DNA of 30,668 nucleotides from CALGLS01 sp047626155 (lineage in GTDB: Bacteria > Bacteroidota > Bacteroidia > Chitinophagales > Saprospiraceae), in contig JBLHRR010000054.1 in NCBI GenBank assembly GCA_047626155.1, forward strand, positions 1-30,668, given 5' to 3'. A program made the position numbers and the translations under genes. Below the pieces are notes generated by a model. The model ran no database searches. It was given only the letters and a program-made list of their open reading frames with translations, and had not been told where the DNA came from. This document shows, piece by piece, positions 1 to 7,831 of this stretch. Position 1 is the stretch's first letter. Each line of letters opens with the position of its first letter.

Positions 1-1759
1 TTAAGGAAATATTCGTTTCAAAGGTTTTATCAAAATCATTTTTCCAAACGACTTGTTGCGACAGCAAGTGTTGATACTCCATCAGATTAGGGGAGTAAGA
101 TTGATGCGCAACCCGAGCCTTCACTTGCCCTGCCTTTTGCAAATCGAAAAATAAATCTACATGCAAATGATAATCCCCCGCATTGTCTATCAAACCAAGA
201 TCCGCATAGGTTTTTATGTTCAATCTTTTAGTCGGTGCAATGTTCCAACTACCCTGTAAAAACAAATTATTGATCGTTGTATCTCTGGCTTCCTGATGCA
301 GGAAATGCAAGCTGTGACGAATTCCAACTTCGAAAAAATCCTTTTGTTGTTTTGTACTTCCCTCTCCTTTCTTGACCACTTTGGTTGTATTTAAAGTAAA
401 GGTGTTTTCTAATTTTCTATTCCTTATAAAATAACGCAAACCTCTATTTTCCTTCTGTAAATTACCATAATAGCTACTATCCGCTGCCGGACTGGTATCC
501 GCAAATTTGTACTTAGCAACCTGGAAAGTACCATGGTGGCTAAAAGCATAGTCCCGCTTTCTTTTCTTGAAAACACTTGGTGCCTCGTAAATGGTTTGTT
601 GGATACTGTCTCTAATCAGGAGGCTATCTGGAATAGGAAAACCCAATGAGTCGAGCAAAATAGGCTCCCCGAAACTAAGCGAATCATTTTGAAGACTGTC
701 TGTAGTTATACGATTTGCAACTATGCTACCTGATGGACTAGGAACAATGGAAATAGAATCAGATAAGAAACTGTCCAACGTAATTGAATCACTATTCAAT
801 GTTAAAGAATCAATAGTCAGAGAGTCAATTGTTAAAGAATCTGACATTAGCGTACCCAAAGTCAGAGAATCAAGAGTCAGAGAATCCACTAAGCTTCGTG
901 TGCTGTCTGGAAGAAGATAAGGTTCTACAACTGGCCCCTTCTTTTTAGGCGCTTTTTGTTTATTAAATAAGAAACGTTGATGGAAATGGAAAGCCCGTTC
1001 CGTGTGCGCGGTGTTAGCGACATTGTTTCCCAATTGAACGGGTACAGAGAAAGCCTCTTGTATGTTAACAGGATTAATGGTTGAAATATCAATCCCTCCA
1101 TTTTCTTCCTGGAAAATTCCATTGGAGATATAGCTGATAAAAGCATCGTATTGCTGTCCCGGTGATTTATACCAAAAGCCAAAAGCCAGGGAGGTATTCT
1201 CTGCTTTTTGATTTTGAAATTGACCGGTATGGTTTATTCTTTTAAAATCAAGGGTGAAGTTTATCCCTTTGGAAAAATTTCGGGAGAATAAAGCCTGGCT
1301 GTAAGTGTCTTGTTGAGTTTTTCCCTGCGTGAAATGCAAACGAGTAAATGCTTTTCGCAAACGGAAAAAAGCAAAGTCCTCGTATTCTGTTTTGTATAAA
1401 TCAAATTGATGAAATCCGATATCAAAACCACGTCGCTGTCTGGGCTGATAGACAAAAGGAAAATGTGCGCCACCCAAATTACCTATCGTTGCGTAGTCCC
1501 ATTGTTGTTGCCGCGCTGGATCATAATTCTGAAAAAGCTCAATGCTTGTATCCTGGTAAGGATATTCCTGGTCAATATTATGAGGATAGAGAAAATGAAA
1601 ATTGAAAGTATCCAAGGCCAAATCCGGGAGTACAGACAAACTGTCATTTTGCTCCACCGGCTCCCCTTGGCCATAATTAGGTGTTTGGTCATACTGAGCC
1701 AATAAGAATTGGCTATCCAGTAAACAAAAACAAAAAAGGAAGACGAGTAAAATTCGCAT
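1..1759 (-). CDS. Putative porin, outer-membrane beta-barrel (3' end outside window)
   Basis: An open frame runs without a stop from ATG at 1757-1759 to the window edge, about 586 codons, so the stop lies outside. It begins with a signal peptide (MRILLVFLFCFCLLDSQFLLAQ-like, cleavage near residue 22). The next 250 residues contain alternating aromatic/polar stretches typical of outer-membrane strands. A low-complexity D-S-L-T linker lies at about residues 292-338, followed by a second barrel-like half (for example HGTFQVAKYKFADTSP). This matches my memory of the Bacteroidota 'putative porin' family (Porin_10-like), usually 600-700 residues, so only the last part is missing. Expected location is the outer membrane; the substrate is unknown. 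The family name is recognition, not a search. Short frames on both strands across this stretch are shadows. The 419 bases upstream hold only a terminator, and I found no TAnnTTTG box for this gene. Confidence 0.8.
   Translation of the reverse strand, partial: MRILLVFLFCFCLLDSQFLLAQYDQTPNYGQGEPVEQNDSLSVLPDLALDTFNFHFLYPHNIDQEYPYQDTSIELFQNYDPARQQQWDYATIGNLGGAHFPFVYQPRQRRGFDIGFHQFDLYKTEYEDFAFFRLRKAFTRLHFTQGKTQQDTYSQALFSRNFSKGINFTLDFKRINHTGQFQNQKAENTSLAFGFWYKSPGQQYDAFISYISNGIFQEENGGIDISTINPVNIQEAFSVPVQLGNNVANTAHTERAFHFHQRFLFNKQKAPKKKGPVVEPYLLPDSTRSLVDSLTLDSLTLGTLMSDSLTIDSLTIDSLTLNSDSITLDSFLSDSISIVPSPSGSIVANRITTDSLQNDSLSFGEPILLDSLGFPIPDSLLIRDSIQQTIYEAPSVFKKRKRDYAFSHHGTFQVAKYKFADTSPAADSSYYGNLQKENRGLRYFIRNRKLENTFTLNTTKVVKKGEGSTKQQKDFFEVGIRHSLHFLHQEARDTTINNLFLQGSWNIAPTKRLNIKTYADLGLIDNAGDYHLHVDLFFDLQKAGQVKARVAHQSYSPNLMEYQHLLSQQVVWKNDFDKTFETNISL
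746..886 (-). repeat. In-gene D-S-L-T-(L/I) tandem repeat
   Basis: Within the putative porin, residues about 292-338 are built from five-residue units (DSLTL, DSLTL, DSLTI, DSLTI, DSLTL) with degenerate copies (NSDSITL, DSFLS, DSISI). The 15-base units are still similar in DNA, so repeat number could change by slippage. Further DSL/DSI motifs follow more loosely up to about residue 375. Confidence 0.8.
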
Positions 1760-1936
1760 GTATATAGCTTTGAATTGCAGTCAAAGTTCTTAGTGCATTG
1801 TAAACTAAGTTCTATCCGCTTTGAATGCTTCTTTTGAAATAACTCGCTATATCTGTACTTTTTCAATCAGCTAGCTCAAATATTTCGAATTCAAATCGGA
1901 CATTTATTTCTCCTTCATCTCTAAAAAAGCAATAAC

Positions 1937-1983
1937 ATAAAAAAACCGGAAAAACCATAGCCTTTGAAGTGGTTTTTCCGGTT
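1937..1983 (-). terminator. Rho-independent terminator, minus strand
   Basis: A perfect 14-bp stem (1944-1957 with 1970-1983, aaccggaaaaacca and its complement) has a 12-base loop and is followed on the minus strand by a T run (1937-1943). It lies about 200 bases past the stop of the choice-of-anchor B gene and upstream of the porin, so it separates the two transcripts. The rest of 1760-2178 shows no gene I can support. Confidence 0.8.
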
Positions 1984-2178
1984 AGGGATGAGGAAATAAA
2001 TAAGTTACCTGAAGAGCGGAGTAAATTTTTCTTTATAGGAGGTGGATTTTTAGAATAATAGCGAGCTATTTTAGAAAAATTCAACGAAGCATAAAAAAAC
2101 ATTTGTAGCCAAGCAGGTAGATTATTTTTTGCGAACTCCCTTATTCCGAAATATTCGTTTTGTATTTGCTTTTAGAAA

Positions 2179-3582
2179 CTAGCGCCCTACAATAACCCGT
2201 TCGGTCAATTCCCAGTCGGTGCCCTGTAGTTTCAGTATATAATAACCATTCGGCAAAGAATTTATTTCATCTATGCTGAAATCATTCTGCCCGGCATTTA
2301 GGTTCAAATTTTTTGTAAAAAGAGTACGGCCCATTAAGTCAATCATTTGCAATTGGCTATCCTGTCCGTTGTTAACCAGATTGATGCGCAAATTTAATTG
2401 TTCCTTAGCAGGTTGAGGGAATACCTCTAACAATATATTTCCATTCTCCGTAGTAAGTCCAGAAGGAATAGGTGTTGGCCCTTCAATAACCGTAAAGCCC
2501 GTTTGCATATCAGAGATCAAAATATTTCCTGAAGGTAAGAATGGATAAATACCCCAGGCACCTTTGTAGTTGTCTCCATCTGCTTCAGAGGAAGTGTTAT
2601 AAAACAAGACTCGTTCTGGATTAGCAGGATCCGTTAGGTCATAAACCTGAACGCCATCGTAGTAATAAGAGAGGTATAAAAAATTACCAGCGACTATTTG
2701 ATTGTGAGGAATACTGGTTGATGCCGCTTGTGGCCCTGCATCAAAAAAAGAAGTAATTGTCATGTCAGAAAAATCGCTGACATCTACTGCTTTTACATCC
2801 ATCCCATGTGTTTCATCAGCGAAGTAGTAATAGTTACCATCTTCAGAAGCCCAACCAGAATGATTATAACCAGATTGCAGATAGTCTGTCATACTTCCCA
2901 ATGTAGTGGGATTGTTTACATCAGAAAAATCAACAACATAAAGCCCATCATTGCCGCAATTAAGATAAGCCAAATTGTTTTTAACATAAGCATCATGCAC
3001 ATGTCCCACGGTGTTTCCTCCAAATGTGTTATGGCTGGCGAGTAGGGTAGGAGCTGTCGGATTAGAAATGTCAAAAATAGACATGGCTCGGAATCCATTG
3101 CTATTTGCAGTCGCTAAAGCATATAATCGAGCAGTAGCTTCGTCTATGAAAATATTATGCGCTCTAGTAATCAGTTCATTGTCATCATAGACAACCTCAA
3201 CACTATTCGGTAAATCAGATAGGTCAATGATTTGCAAAGTACTGGCTCCTCCTTCATCACAAACAGCATATAAATACTCGCCATAATTATGATAATCTCT
3301 ATGAATCACAACGGGTCCCATTTGGCCTCCTTCTACAAATGCAACCTCTGAAGGATTAACAGGATCGGTAACATCAATGAAGTGTGTACCTGCGGTAGAA
3401 CCAATGATGGCATATTCCCGGTCATTGGCAGCATGTCCCCAGATTTCATTGTAAGTATTGTCATAAGCAGATGAGCCCACTAAGTCTGGATTAGACCAAG
3501 TTCCTAACAATACTCCTTCCTGAGGTTGAGCTGTAGCTAAAAAAGGAGATAGTAGTAATATTAGAATAAAAAGGTTTTTCAT
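2179..3582 (-). CDS. Choice-of-anchor B family protein with T9SS sorting domain
   Basis: 467 residues, exported. Residues 1-18 are a signal peptide (MKNLFILILLLSPFLATAQ). Residues about 25-370 form the repeated LVIVD-type propeller of the choice-of-anchor B family, with recurring units such as HFIDVTDPVNP, LQIIDLSDLP, SIFDISNPTAP, LYVVDFSDVNNP and VQVYDLTDPANP. Residues about 388-467 are a type A T9SS C-terminal sorting domain (VFPQPAKEQLNLRI near its start, LPNGYYILKL and ERVIVGR at its end). In this group the tail directs export through the outer membrane and is normally removed. The function of the propeller is not known; surface or extracellular interaction is the usual guess. The gene has its own promoter-like box upstream and a terminator downstream, so it is probably transcribed alone. 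Confidence 0.88.
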   Translation of the reverse strand: MKNLFILILLLSPFLATAQPQEGVLLGTWSNPDLVGSSAYDNTYNEIWGHAANDREYAIIGSTAGTHFIDVTDPVNPSEVAFVEGGQMGPVVIHRDYHNYGEYLYAVCDEGGASTLQIIDLSDLPNSVEVVYDDNELITRAHNIFIDEATARLYALATANSNGFRAMSIFDISNPTAPTLLASHNTFGGNTVGHVHDAYVKNNLAYLNCGNDGLYVVDFSDVNNPTTLGSMTDYLQSGYNHSGWASEDGNYYYFADETHGMDVKAVDVSDFSDMTITSFFDAGPQAASTSIPHNQIVAGNFLYLSYYYDGVQVYDLTDPANPERVLFYNTSSEADGDNYKGAWGIYPFLPSGNILISDMQTGFTVIEGPTPIPSGLTTENGNILLEVFPQPAKEQLNLRINLVNNGQDSQLQMIDLMGRTLFTKNLNLNAGQNDFSIDEINSLPNGYYILKLQGTDWELTERVIVGR

Positions 3583-3650
3583 AAGTTGTTTGTTTTTCGA
3601 AAAGTGGATATATAAGTACCTTCTATAACCAAGGTATAAATAGAGTAAAA

Positions 3651-3658
3651 CAAATATA
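3651..3658 (-). promoter_or_regulatory. Bacteroidota -7 box (TATATTTG)
   Basis: Reads TATATTTG on the minus strand, an exact TAnnTTTG match, 69 bases before the ATG of the choice-of-anchor B gene. No good TTTG -33 box is seen at the expected distance, so support is partial. The rest of the gap 3583-3998 holds the fabI terminator and nothing else I recognise. Confidence 0.5.
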
Positions 3659-3886
3659 GATCATTTCTACTGAGACTCGGGTCTCTGGAAAGTCGCAGAT
3701 AATGCATAATGAAAAAAAGGAGATGTATTTTAGCATAACGAAAGGTAATAAGCCTTTTAATCTGTGCAAATCTTCAAGCAAAAGTAGCTGTGGAGCGTTT
3801 TACCTCGTCCAACGGCTTCAGGTTTACGGGTGAAGTCGGGACATTAAACAGTCCATTTCCTTACAGAAAAACTTTTACTGTCCCAC

Positions 3887-3951
3887 AAAAAAAAGCGCCA
3901 AGACCACAGCAAGACGCAATCTCTTACGTTTCGCTTTGCGGTCTCGGCGCT
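3887..3951 (-). terminator. Rho-independent terminator of fabI
   Basis: Imperfect stem of 3894-3907 with 3938-3951 (agcgcc-agacc / ggtct-ggcgct core), continuing loosely inward. On the minus strand it is followed by eight T residues (3887-3894). It begins about 48 bases past the fabI stop. A small plus-strand frame over this hairpin is not a gene. Confidence 0.75.
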
Positions 3952-3998
3952 CTCTGCCTTAGTATATTTCTCTTAAGGAAACCTGTTGGTTTATATTA

Positions 3999-4817
3999 CT
4001 AAGCCTCTTCTTCCTCATCCGGCAACAAAGCAGGATTCATCCCCATATTCGAAAACCCACCATCGTGATACAAATTCTGCATCGTCACCATACGGGTAAG
4101 ATCAGAGAACATCATCACACAGTAATCTGCGCAAGCATCAGAGGAGGCGTTACCTAGCGGAGACATCTTATCGGCGTAGTTGAAGAATTTATCAAAGCCT
4201 TTTACACCACCGCCTGCAGTTGTCCAAGTTGGAGATTGAGAGATGGTGTTTACTCTTACCTTGTTATGAATACCATAGTGGTAACCAAAGCTACGCGCAT
4301 AAGATTCGAGTAAAGATTTAGACTCTGCCATTTCTCCATAATCTGGAAAAATTCGTTGTGCCGCAATGTAGGTCAATCCTAGAATGGAACCCCATTCCGA
4401 CATTGCATCTTTTTTGTACAACACCTGCATCACTTTATGAAAAGACATAGAGGAAATGTCAAAAGTCTTTTTCATCCATTCGTGGTTGGAATCGGTGTAA
4501 GCTTTCTTCTTTCGTATATTGATGGACATTCCAATGGCGTGCAACACAAAGTCGATTTTACCACCCAGTACTTCCATAGATTTATCTACTAGGTTTTCCA
4601 AATCTTCAATGCTGGTTGCATCCGCAGGAATAATTTCCGCGTTTAGCTTTTCTCCTAATTTTTGGATGCCTCCAAATCGTAAGGCAACTGGAGCATTGGT
4701 AAGCGTAATGGTAGCACCTTGGGCTACGCAATGTTCGGCAACTTTCCAGGCGATGGATTTATCATCTAATGCACCGAAAATAATACCTCGTTTTCCTTTT
4801 AATAGATTGTTTGACAT
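3999..4817 (-). CDS. fabI: Enoyl-[acyl-carrier-protein] reductase (NADH), FabI
   Basis: 272 residues, cytoplasmic. It catalyses the last reductive step of each round of fatty-acid elongation, turning enoyl-ACP into acyl-ACP. The N-terminus has the FabI-type nucleotide site (GKRGIIFGALDDKSIAWKVA, residues 8-27), not the classical TGxxxGxG. HAIGMS follows the fourth strand. The catalytic pair is Tyr150 and Tyr160 with Lys167, as YGEMAESK (Y-x6-K), which is the FabI spacing. The acidic tail ends DEEEEA. Length fits the family (about 260-275). The gene lies 156 bases past recN on the same strand, separated by an inverted repeat, and has its own terminator. Confidence 0.95.
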   Translation of the reverse strand: MSNNLLKGKRGIIFGALDDKSIAWKVAEHCVAQGATITLTNAPVALRFGGIQKLGEKLNAEIIPADATSIEDLENLVDKSMEVLGGKIDFVLHAIGMSINIRKKKAYTDSNHEWMKKTFDISSMSFHKVMQVLYKKDAMSEWGSILGLTYIAAQRIFPDYGEMAESKSLLESYARSFGYHYGIHNKVRVNTISQSPTWTTAGGGVKGFDKFFNYADKMSPLGNASSDACADYCVMMFSDLTRMVTMQNLYHDGGFSNMGMNPALLPDEEEEA

Positions 4818-4863
4818 GATTAGTAATTAGTTATGGTTCTGTGACGAATTCCGTGTTTTATAA

Positions 4864-4932
4864 TTCCTCAAAAAGATTTTCAACCCTCCTTCCGTTGCAC
4901 TACCGTCGCTTATGAAGAATCTTTTTGAGGAA
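4864..4932. repeat. Long-loop inverted repeat between recN and fabI
   Basis: Perfect 15-base arms (4864-4878 and 4918-4932, ttcctcaaaaagatt and its complement) around a 39-base loop. It lies in the leader of fabI, downstream of recN. No T tract follows the stem directly on the minus strand, so it is not a standard terminator. Confidence 0.6.
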
Positions 4933-4973
4933 CCACGTCATTTCCCAAAGAAGGTTAGTTGTAATAGTATTGT

Positions 4974-6629
4974 TTATCCAAATAGCAATTCCTTCGCATT
5001 CGCAATGGCGGAGTCCGATGGTGGGCTGCCACTCAGCATAGTCGCCACGGCTTTGACTCGCTCTTCATCATTGAGCAATTTTACTTTTGTGATGGTCCTG
5101 TCTGAACCATGCTTTTTATAAACAAAATAATGTTGGTCTGCTTTTACGGCAATTTGCGGTGTGTGTGTGATCGAAACCACCTGATGCCTGTTGGATAGCT
5201 CCTGTAGAATATTGCCCATTTTCATAGCGACATCTCCGGAGATCCCCGTATCAATTTCATCAAAAATTAAAGTTGGTAAAGGAATGGCGTCAGCCACTAA
5301 AGATTTAGAACAAAGCGTCAGACGAGACAGCTCTCCTCCGGATGCTACATCTTTAATGGGGAGGAATTTGCCGCCTTTGTTTGGAGAAAATAAAAACTGT
5401 ACTTCATCCATTCCAGTAGGTCCCGGTTTTCCCAAAGGTTCTACCGATACTTTCAGCTGTGCATGTTCCATGGACAATTGCTTCAATAAAGCATGTACAT
5501 TTTTCTCAAATCCTTTTACCACCGCTTTTCTACGAGTGGATAATTTGGAAGCCTGTTTGGCCAAGGCGGTTTCTGCTTCCGCAATTTTATTTTCCAAGGC
5601 TACAATGCCTGAAGACAAATCATTGAAAGCTCCAAACTGCGTTTGCAAATTAGAATGAATCGTCAACAACTCTTCCATCGTCTTTACTCGATGCTTTTGT
5701 TGTAACTTATAAATTAAATCCAAACGAGACTGAGCTTCTGAAATTCTAGCTTCATCATATTCTGTATCCTCCGCTATGGATTCAAATTCGCTTGCTAAGT
5801 CTTTTAATTCTAACAATATGCTTGCGTATCGTTCGTAACCCTGCTCTAATTTCGGGTGATGTTTTTTTACATCGTCCAGTTTAAGACTTAAATCTTCCAT
5901 CTGGCTGATGATGGAATTTTCGCTTTCGCTTAAACCCTGAAAAGCTGCCGATAAAGTTTGCTTAATTCCTTCTGCGTTGGTGAGGCGATTGAGTTCTGTT
6001 TCCAGCGCAGTTTGTTCGTTCTCTTCCAGACTTGCATCTGAAAATTCCTGTAGTTGGAAATTGATAAAATCCATCTCTCTTGCTGCTGTTTCATTTTGCG
6101 AAACCATTTCTGCCAATTTCTTGGTATCCGATTGATAGTCGCGATACAAATTTTGGTATACCCGCAATGATGTTTCATTTCCCGCAAGGGCATCCATCAT
6201 TCTCAATTGAAAAGAAATGCTGTGAATATCCAAGGTATCAAATTGCTGATGCAAGTCGATGAGCGAATCACTGAGTTGCTTCAATACCTTTAGGTTAACA
6301 GGTGTATCATTAATGAAGGCCCGTGTCTTCCCAGAAGGCGCAATCTCCCGACGGACCACCACTTCATCGTCGTAGTCCAGTTCGTAATGCGCAAAGAAAG
6401 GTTTGATTTTGTATTTGGCCACCTGGAAAGTGGCTTCAATAACACACTTGGTATCAGCCTGGTAGAAAACTTTGGTATCTGCCCGTTTCCCCATGATGAG
6501 GCCCAAAGCCCCGAGAAGAATGGATTTACCAGCACCGGTTTCCCCTGTGATGATGGTGAGCTTATCAGAGAAATTGATATCTAATTCCTCGATGATAGCG
6601 TAGTTTTTTATGTGTAGTCTTTGTATCAT
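4974..6629 (-). CDS. recN: DNA repair protein RecN
   Basis: 551 residues from ATG at 6627-6629. The open frame continues 40 codons further up, but that part is low-complexity and lysine-rich, whereas RecN proteins begin just like MIQRLHIKNYAIIEEL here. RecN is an SMC-like ATPase that acts at double-strand breaks. Walker A is GETGAGKS (residues 29-36). Coiled-coil arms fill roughly residues 150-370. The ABC signature is SGGELSRL and Walker B is LIFDEIDTGISG, followed by the SITHTPQIA switch region. Length fits the family (about 550). No clear TAnnTTTG box precedes it. A T-rich run (6671-6691 on the plus strand) lies just upstream of the chosen start. Confidence 0.93.
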   Translation of the reverse strand: MIQRLHIKNYAIIEELDINFSDKLTIITGETGAGKSILLGALGLIMGKRADTKVFYQADTKCVIEATFQVAKYKIKPFFAHYELDYDDEVVVRREIAPSGKTRAFINDTPVNLKVLKQLSDSLIDLHQQFDTLDIHSISFQLRMMDALAGNETSLRVYQNLYRDYQSDTKKLAEMVSQNETAAREMDFINFQLQEFSDASLEENEQTALETELNRLTNAEGIKQTLSAAFQGLSESENSIISQMEDLSLKLDDVKKHHPKLEQGYERYASILLELKDLASEFESIAEDTEYDEARISEAQSRLDLIYKLQQKHRVKTMEELLTIHSNLQTQFGAFNDLSSGIVALENKIAEAETALAKQASKLSTRRKAVVKGFEKNVHALLKQLSMEHAQLKVSVEPLGKPGPTGMDEVQFLFSPNKGGKFLPIKDVASGGELSRLTLCSKSLVADAIPLPTLIFDEIDTGISGDVAMKMGNILQELSNRHQVVSITHTPQIAVKADQHYFVYKKHGSDRTITKVKLLNDEERVKAVATMLSGSPPSDSAIANAKELLFG

Positions 6630-6875
6630 AATGAGCCCTAAAGGTAAGGAATAACCATTGGGGTGCAAGGTTTTTTTTGTTTTTTGTTTTTTTGTGGGGT
6701 AGGCCTTGTTTTGGCTGGCGGTTTGACAGATTCGGTTTCTGGTATTCATCTATGCGTATGTCATTATGACGAATCACATACATTTGATTGTGCAAACAAA
6801 ATAAGGTATTAAATTAAGCGACACGATACGCGACTTCAAGAGTTTTACAGGAAATGAATTAATTAAAACGATAAA

Positions 6876-6977
6876 GGTAACTATCAGTACAGGGCAGTTA
6901 GCAGTTGGCTTCACTATAACGTACGATAGTGGGAAGCTAACTGCCAACTGCTAGAAGCCAACTGCTGAATAGTTACC
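6876..6977. repeat. REP-like nested palindrome
   Basis: About 100 bases of nested inverted repeats. The outer pair is ggtaactat (6876-6884) with atagttacc (6969-6977). gcagttggcttc (6901-6912) matches gaagccaactgc (6954-6965) perfectly, and ggcagttagc (6894 onward) also pairs with gctaactgcc (about 6935-6944). The inner actat/atagt closes the tip. The same words recur at 15544-15570 and 22982-23071, so this is a dispersed family. It directly abuts a REP-associated transposase fragment. The remainder of 6630-6875 shows no gene. Confidence 0.75.
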
Positions 6978-6978
6978 A

Positions 6979-7281
6979 ATAAAGAAAGAAAGCCGGCGAG
7001 AGTGGATGATGCATCGTTTTGAGTGGAATGCTAAGCAAAATAAAGGAGCGAAACGGAAATATCAATTTTGGCAAAGTGACAATCATCCGATCGCGTTGTT
7101 TACACCGAAAGTAATATGGCAGAAAATTAATTATATACATATGAATCCTGTAGTAGAAGGAATCGTATTAAAACGGGAAGAATATTGTTATTCCTTTGCG
7201 AATAATTATGCAGGTGAAGAGGGATTGTTGAAAGTGGAGTTGATGGATTTTTATGATGAGGTTGGGTATTTGGGGGCTTGA
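6979..7281 (+). pseudogene. REP-associated tyrosine transposase, 3' fragment
   Basis: About 100 codons ending at TGA 7279-7281. The frame opens directly at the edge of the REP palindrome and reads KKESRREWMMHRFEW, then YQFWQSDNHPIAL, KINYIHMNPVVEGIV and CYSFANNYAG. These match the second half of Bacteroidota Y1/IS200-type REP-associated transposases (RAYT), remembered as ESRREWML, FQFWQ-NHPIEL and YIHNNPVEAG. The first half, with the HUH metal-binding motif, is missing, so it cannot work as a nuclease. An ATG at 7006 gives a 91-residue frame but lies inside the conserved region. RAYT proteins act on REP hairpins; the palindrome next door fits that link. Confidence 0.8.
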
Positions 7282-7294
7282 GTTTTAAGACTTA

Positions 7295-7351
7295 GTGGCC
7301 GGAGGCCACGGGCTGGTTCGGATGAAATGCCATAGCATTTACCGAGCGAAC
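7295..7351. repeat. Two hairpins after the transposase fragment
   Basis: gtggcc-gga-ggccac (7295-7309) is followed by a nested hairpin with gttcg (7316-7320) pairing cgaac (7347-7351) around aaatgc/gcattt (7325-7340). The gttcg...cgaac arrangement recurs at 15661-15686. These look like REP-type sequences at the downstream side of the transposase remnant. Confidence 0.6.
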
Positions 7352-7380
7352 GCGGGGTAGAGGTAGTGCGAGCGGGTTAA

Positions 7381-7713
7381 GAATACCCCGATCATGGTCT
7401 CCTTGTTAAAGTCAACCAACACGGCTGTATAGATACGATGAATTGTATTCCTACTAACATTGTTTCTACAATTAATGCAAAACAAAATTTGGATTTAAAA
7501 ATTTATCCAAATCCAGCGCGTCACATTCTCCACTACGAAAGCGAGCAAGTGCCGATTTGGGATAAGGTGGAGCTGTTGGATCTAACTGGGCGAGTGGTGA
7601 ATGTTGTTTTTAATAACAAATATATTACATTAGAAGGCTTATCATCAGGGATGTATGTGTTGCGACTTTGGAGGGATGATATATTTTGGACTCGGAAGAT
7701 TATTGTTGAGTAA
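7381..7713 (+). pseudogene. Orphan T9SS C-terminal sorting domain, 5'-truncated
   Basis: The frame is open from just after a stop at 7378-7380 and ends at TAA 7711-7713. It reads HGLLVKVNQHGCIDTMN, which looks like the end of a repeat from a large secreted protein, then IYPNPARHILHYE, VELLDLTGRVV, LSSGMYVLRLW and KIIVE, a complete type A sorting domain. An ATG at 7438 lies inside this sequence. There is no signal peptide, so without its front part it could not be exported. It is best read as the tail of a deleted secreted protein. Confidence 0.75.
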
Positions 7714-7720
7714 TACCACA

Positions 7721-7804
7721 GGCATTCAAACCTTGATATGGAATACCGAAGATATATCTTCTAGAATCTACTTCTATCAATTACGAACTGAGCCCACCAG
7801 TTAA
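7721..7804 (+). pseudogene. Second T9SS-type tail fragment
   Basis: A 28-codon in-frame stretch ending at TAA 7802-7804 reads GIQTLIWNTEDISSRIYFYQL. This is the typical last third of a T9SS sorting domain (W-x-T-x-x-L-SSGiYfY-L). It lies in a different frame from the preceding tail, which already has its own complete end, so it comes from another gene copy or from an older insertion. Confidence 0.6.
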
Positions 7805-7831
7805 CCAATAAAAAATCAATCATTCACCAAC

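Noticed and set aside
723..920. Plus-strand frame rich in VRES/VKES repeats
   Set aside because: It is the antisense image of the D-S-L-T repeat of the porin on the minus strand, and has no start context or homology of its own.
1483..1866. Minus-strand 127-residue frame at the start of the porin
   Set aside because: It is in a different frame from the porin, whose frame gives a signal peptide and barrel-like sequence without a stop; composition of the alternative is not protein-like.
1863..2102. Minus-strand 79-residue frame
   Set aside because: It spans the 14-bp terminator stem and has no recognisable domain.
3893..3952. Mobile-element end
   Set aside because: The palindrome with eight T residues on the minus strand directly after fabI is explained as a terminator.
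3790..4002. Plus-strand 70-residue frame
   Set aside because: It runs through the fabI terminator hairpin and shows no protein pattern.
4841..4852. gtgacgaattcc shared with 22968-22979
   Set aside because: Only 12 bases with little flanking similarity; may be a REP family edge but too short to call.
6630..6749. N-terminal extension of RecN
   Set aside because: Forty lysine- and asparagine-rich codons overlapping a T-run, absent from the RecN family pattern.
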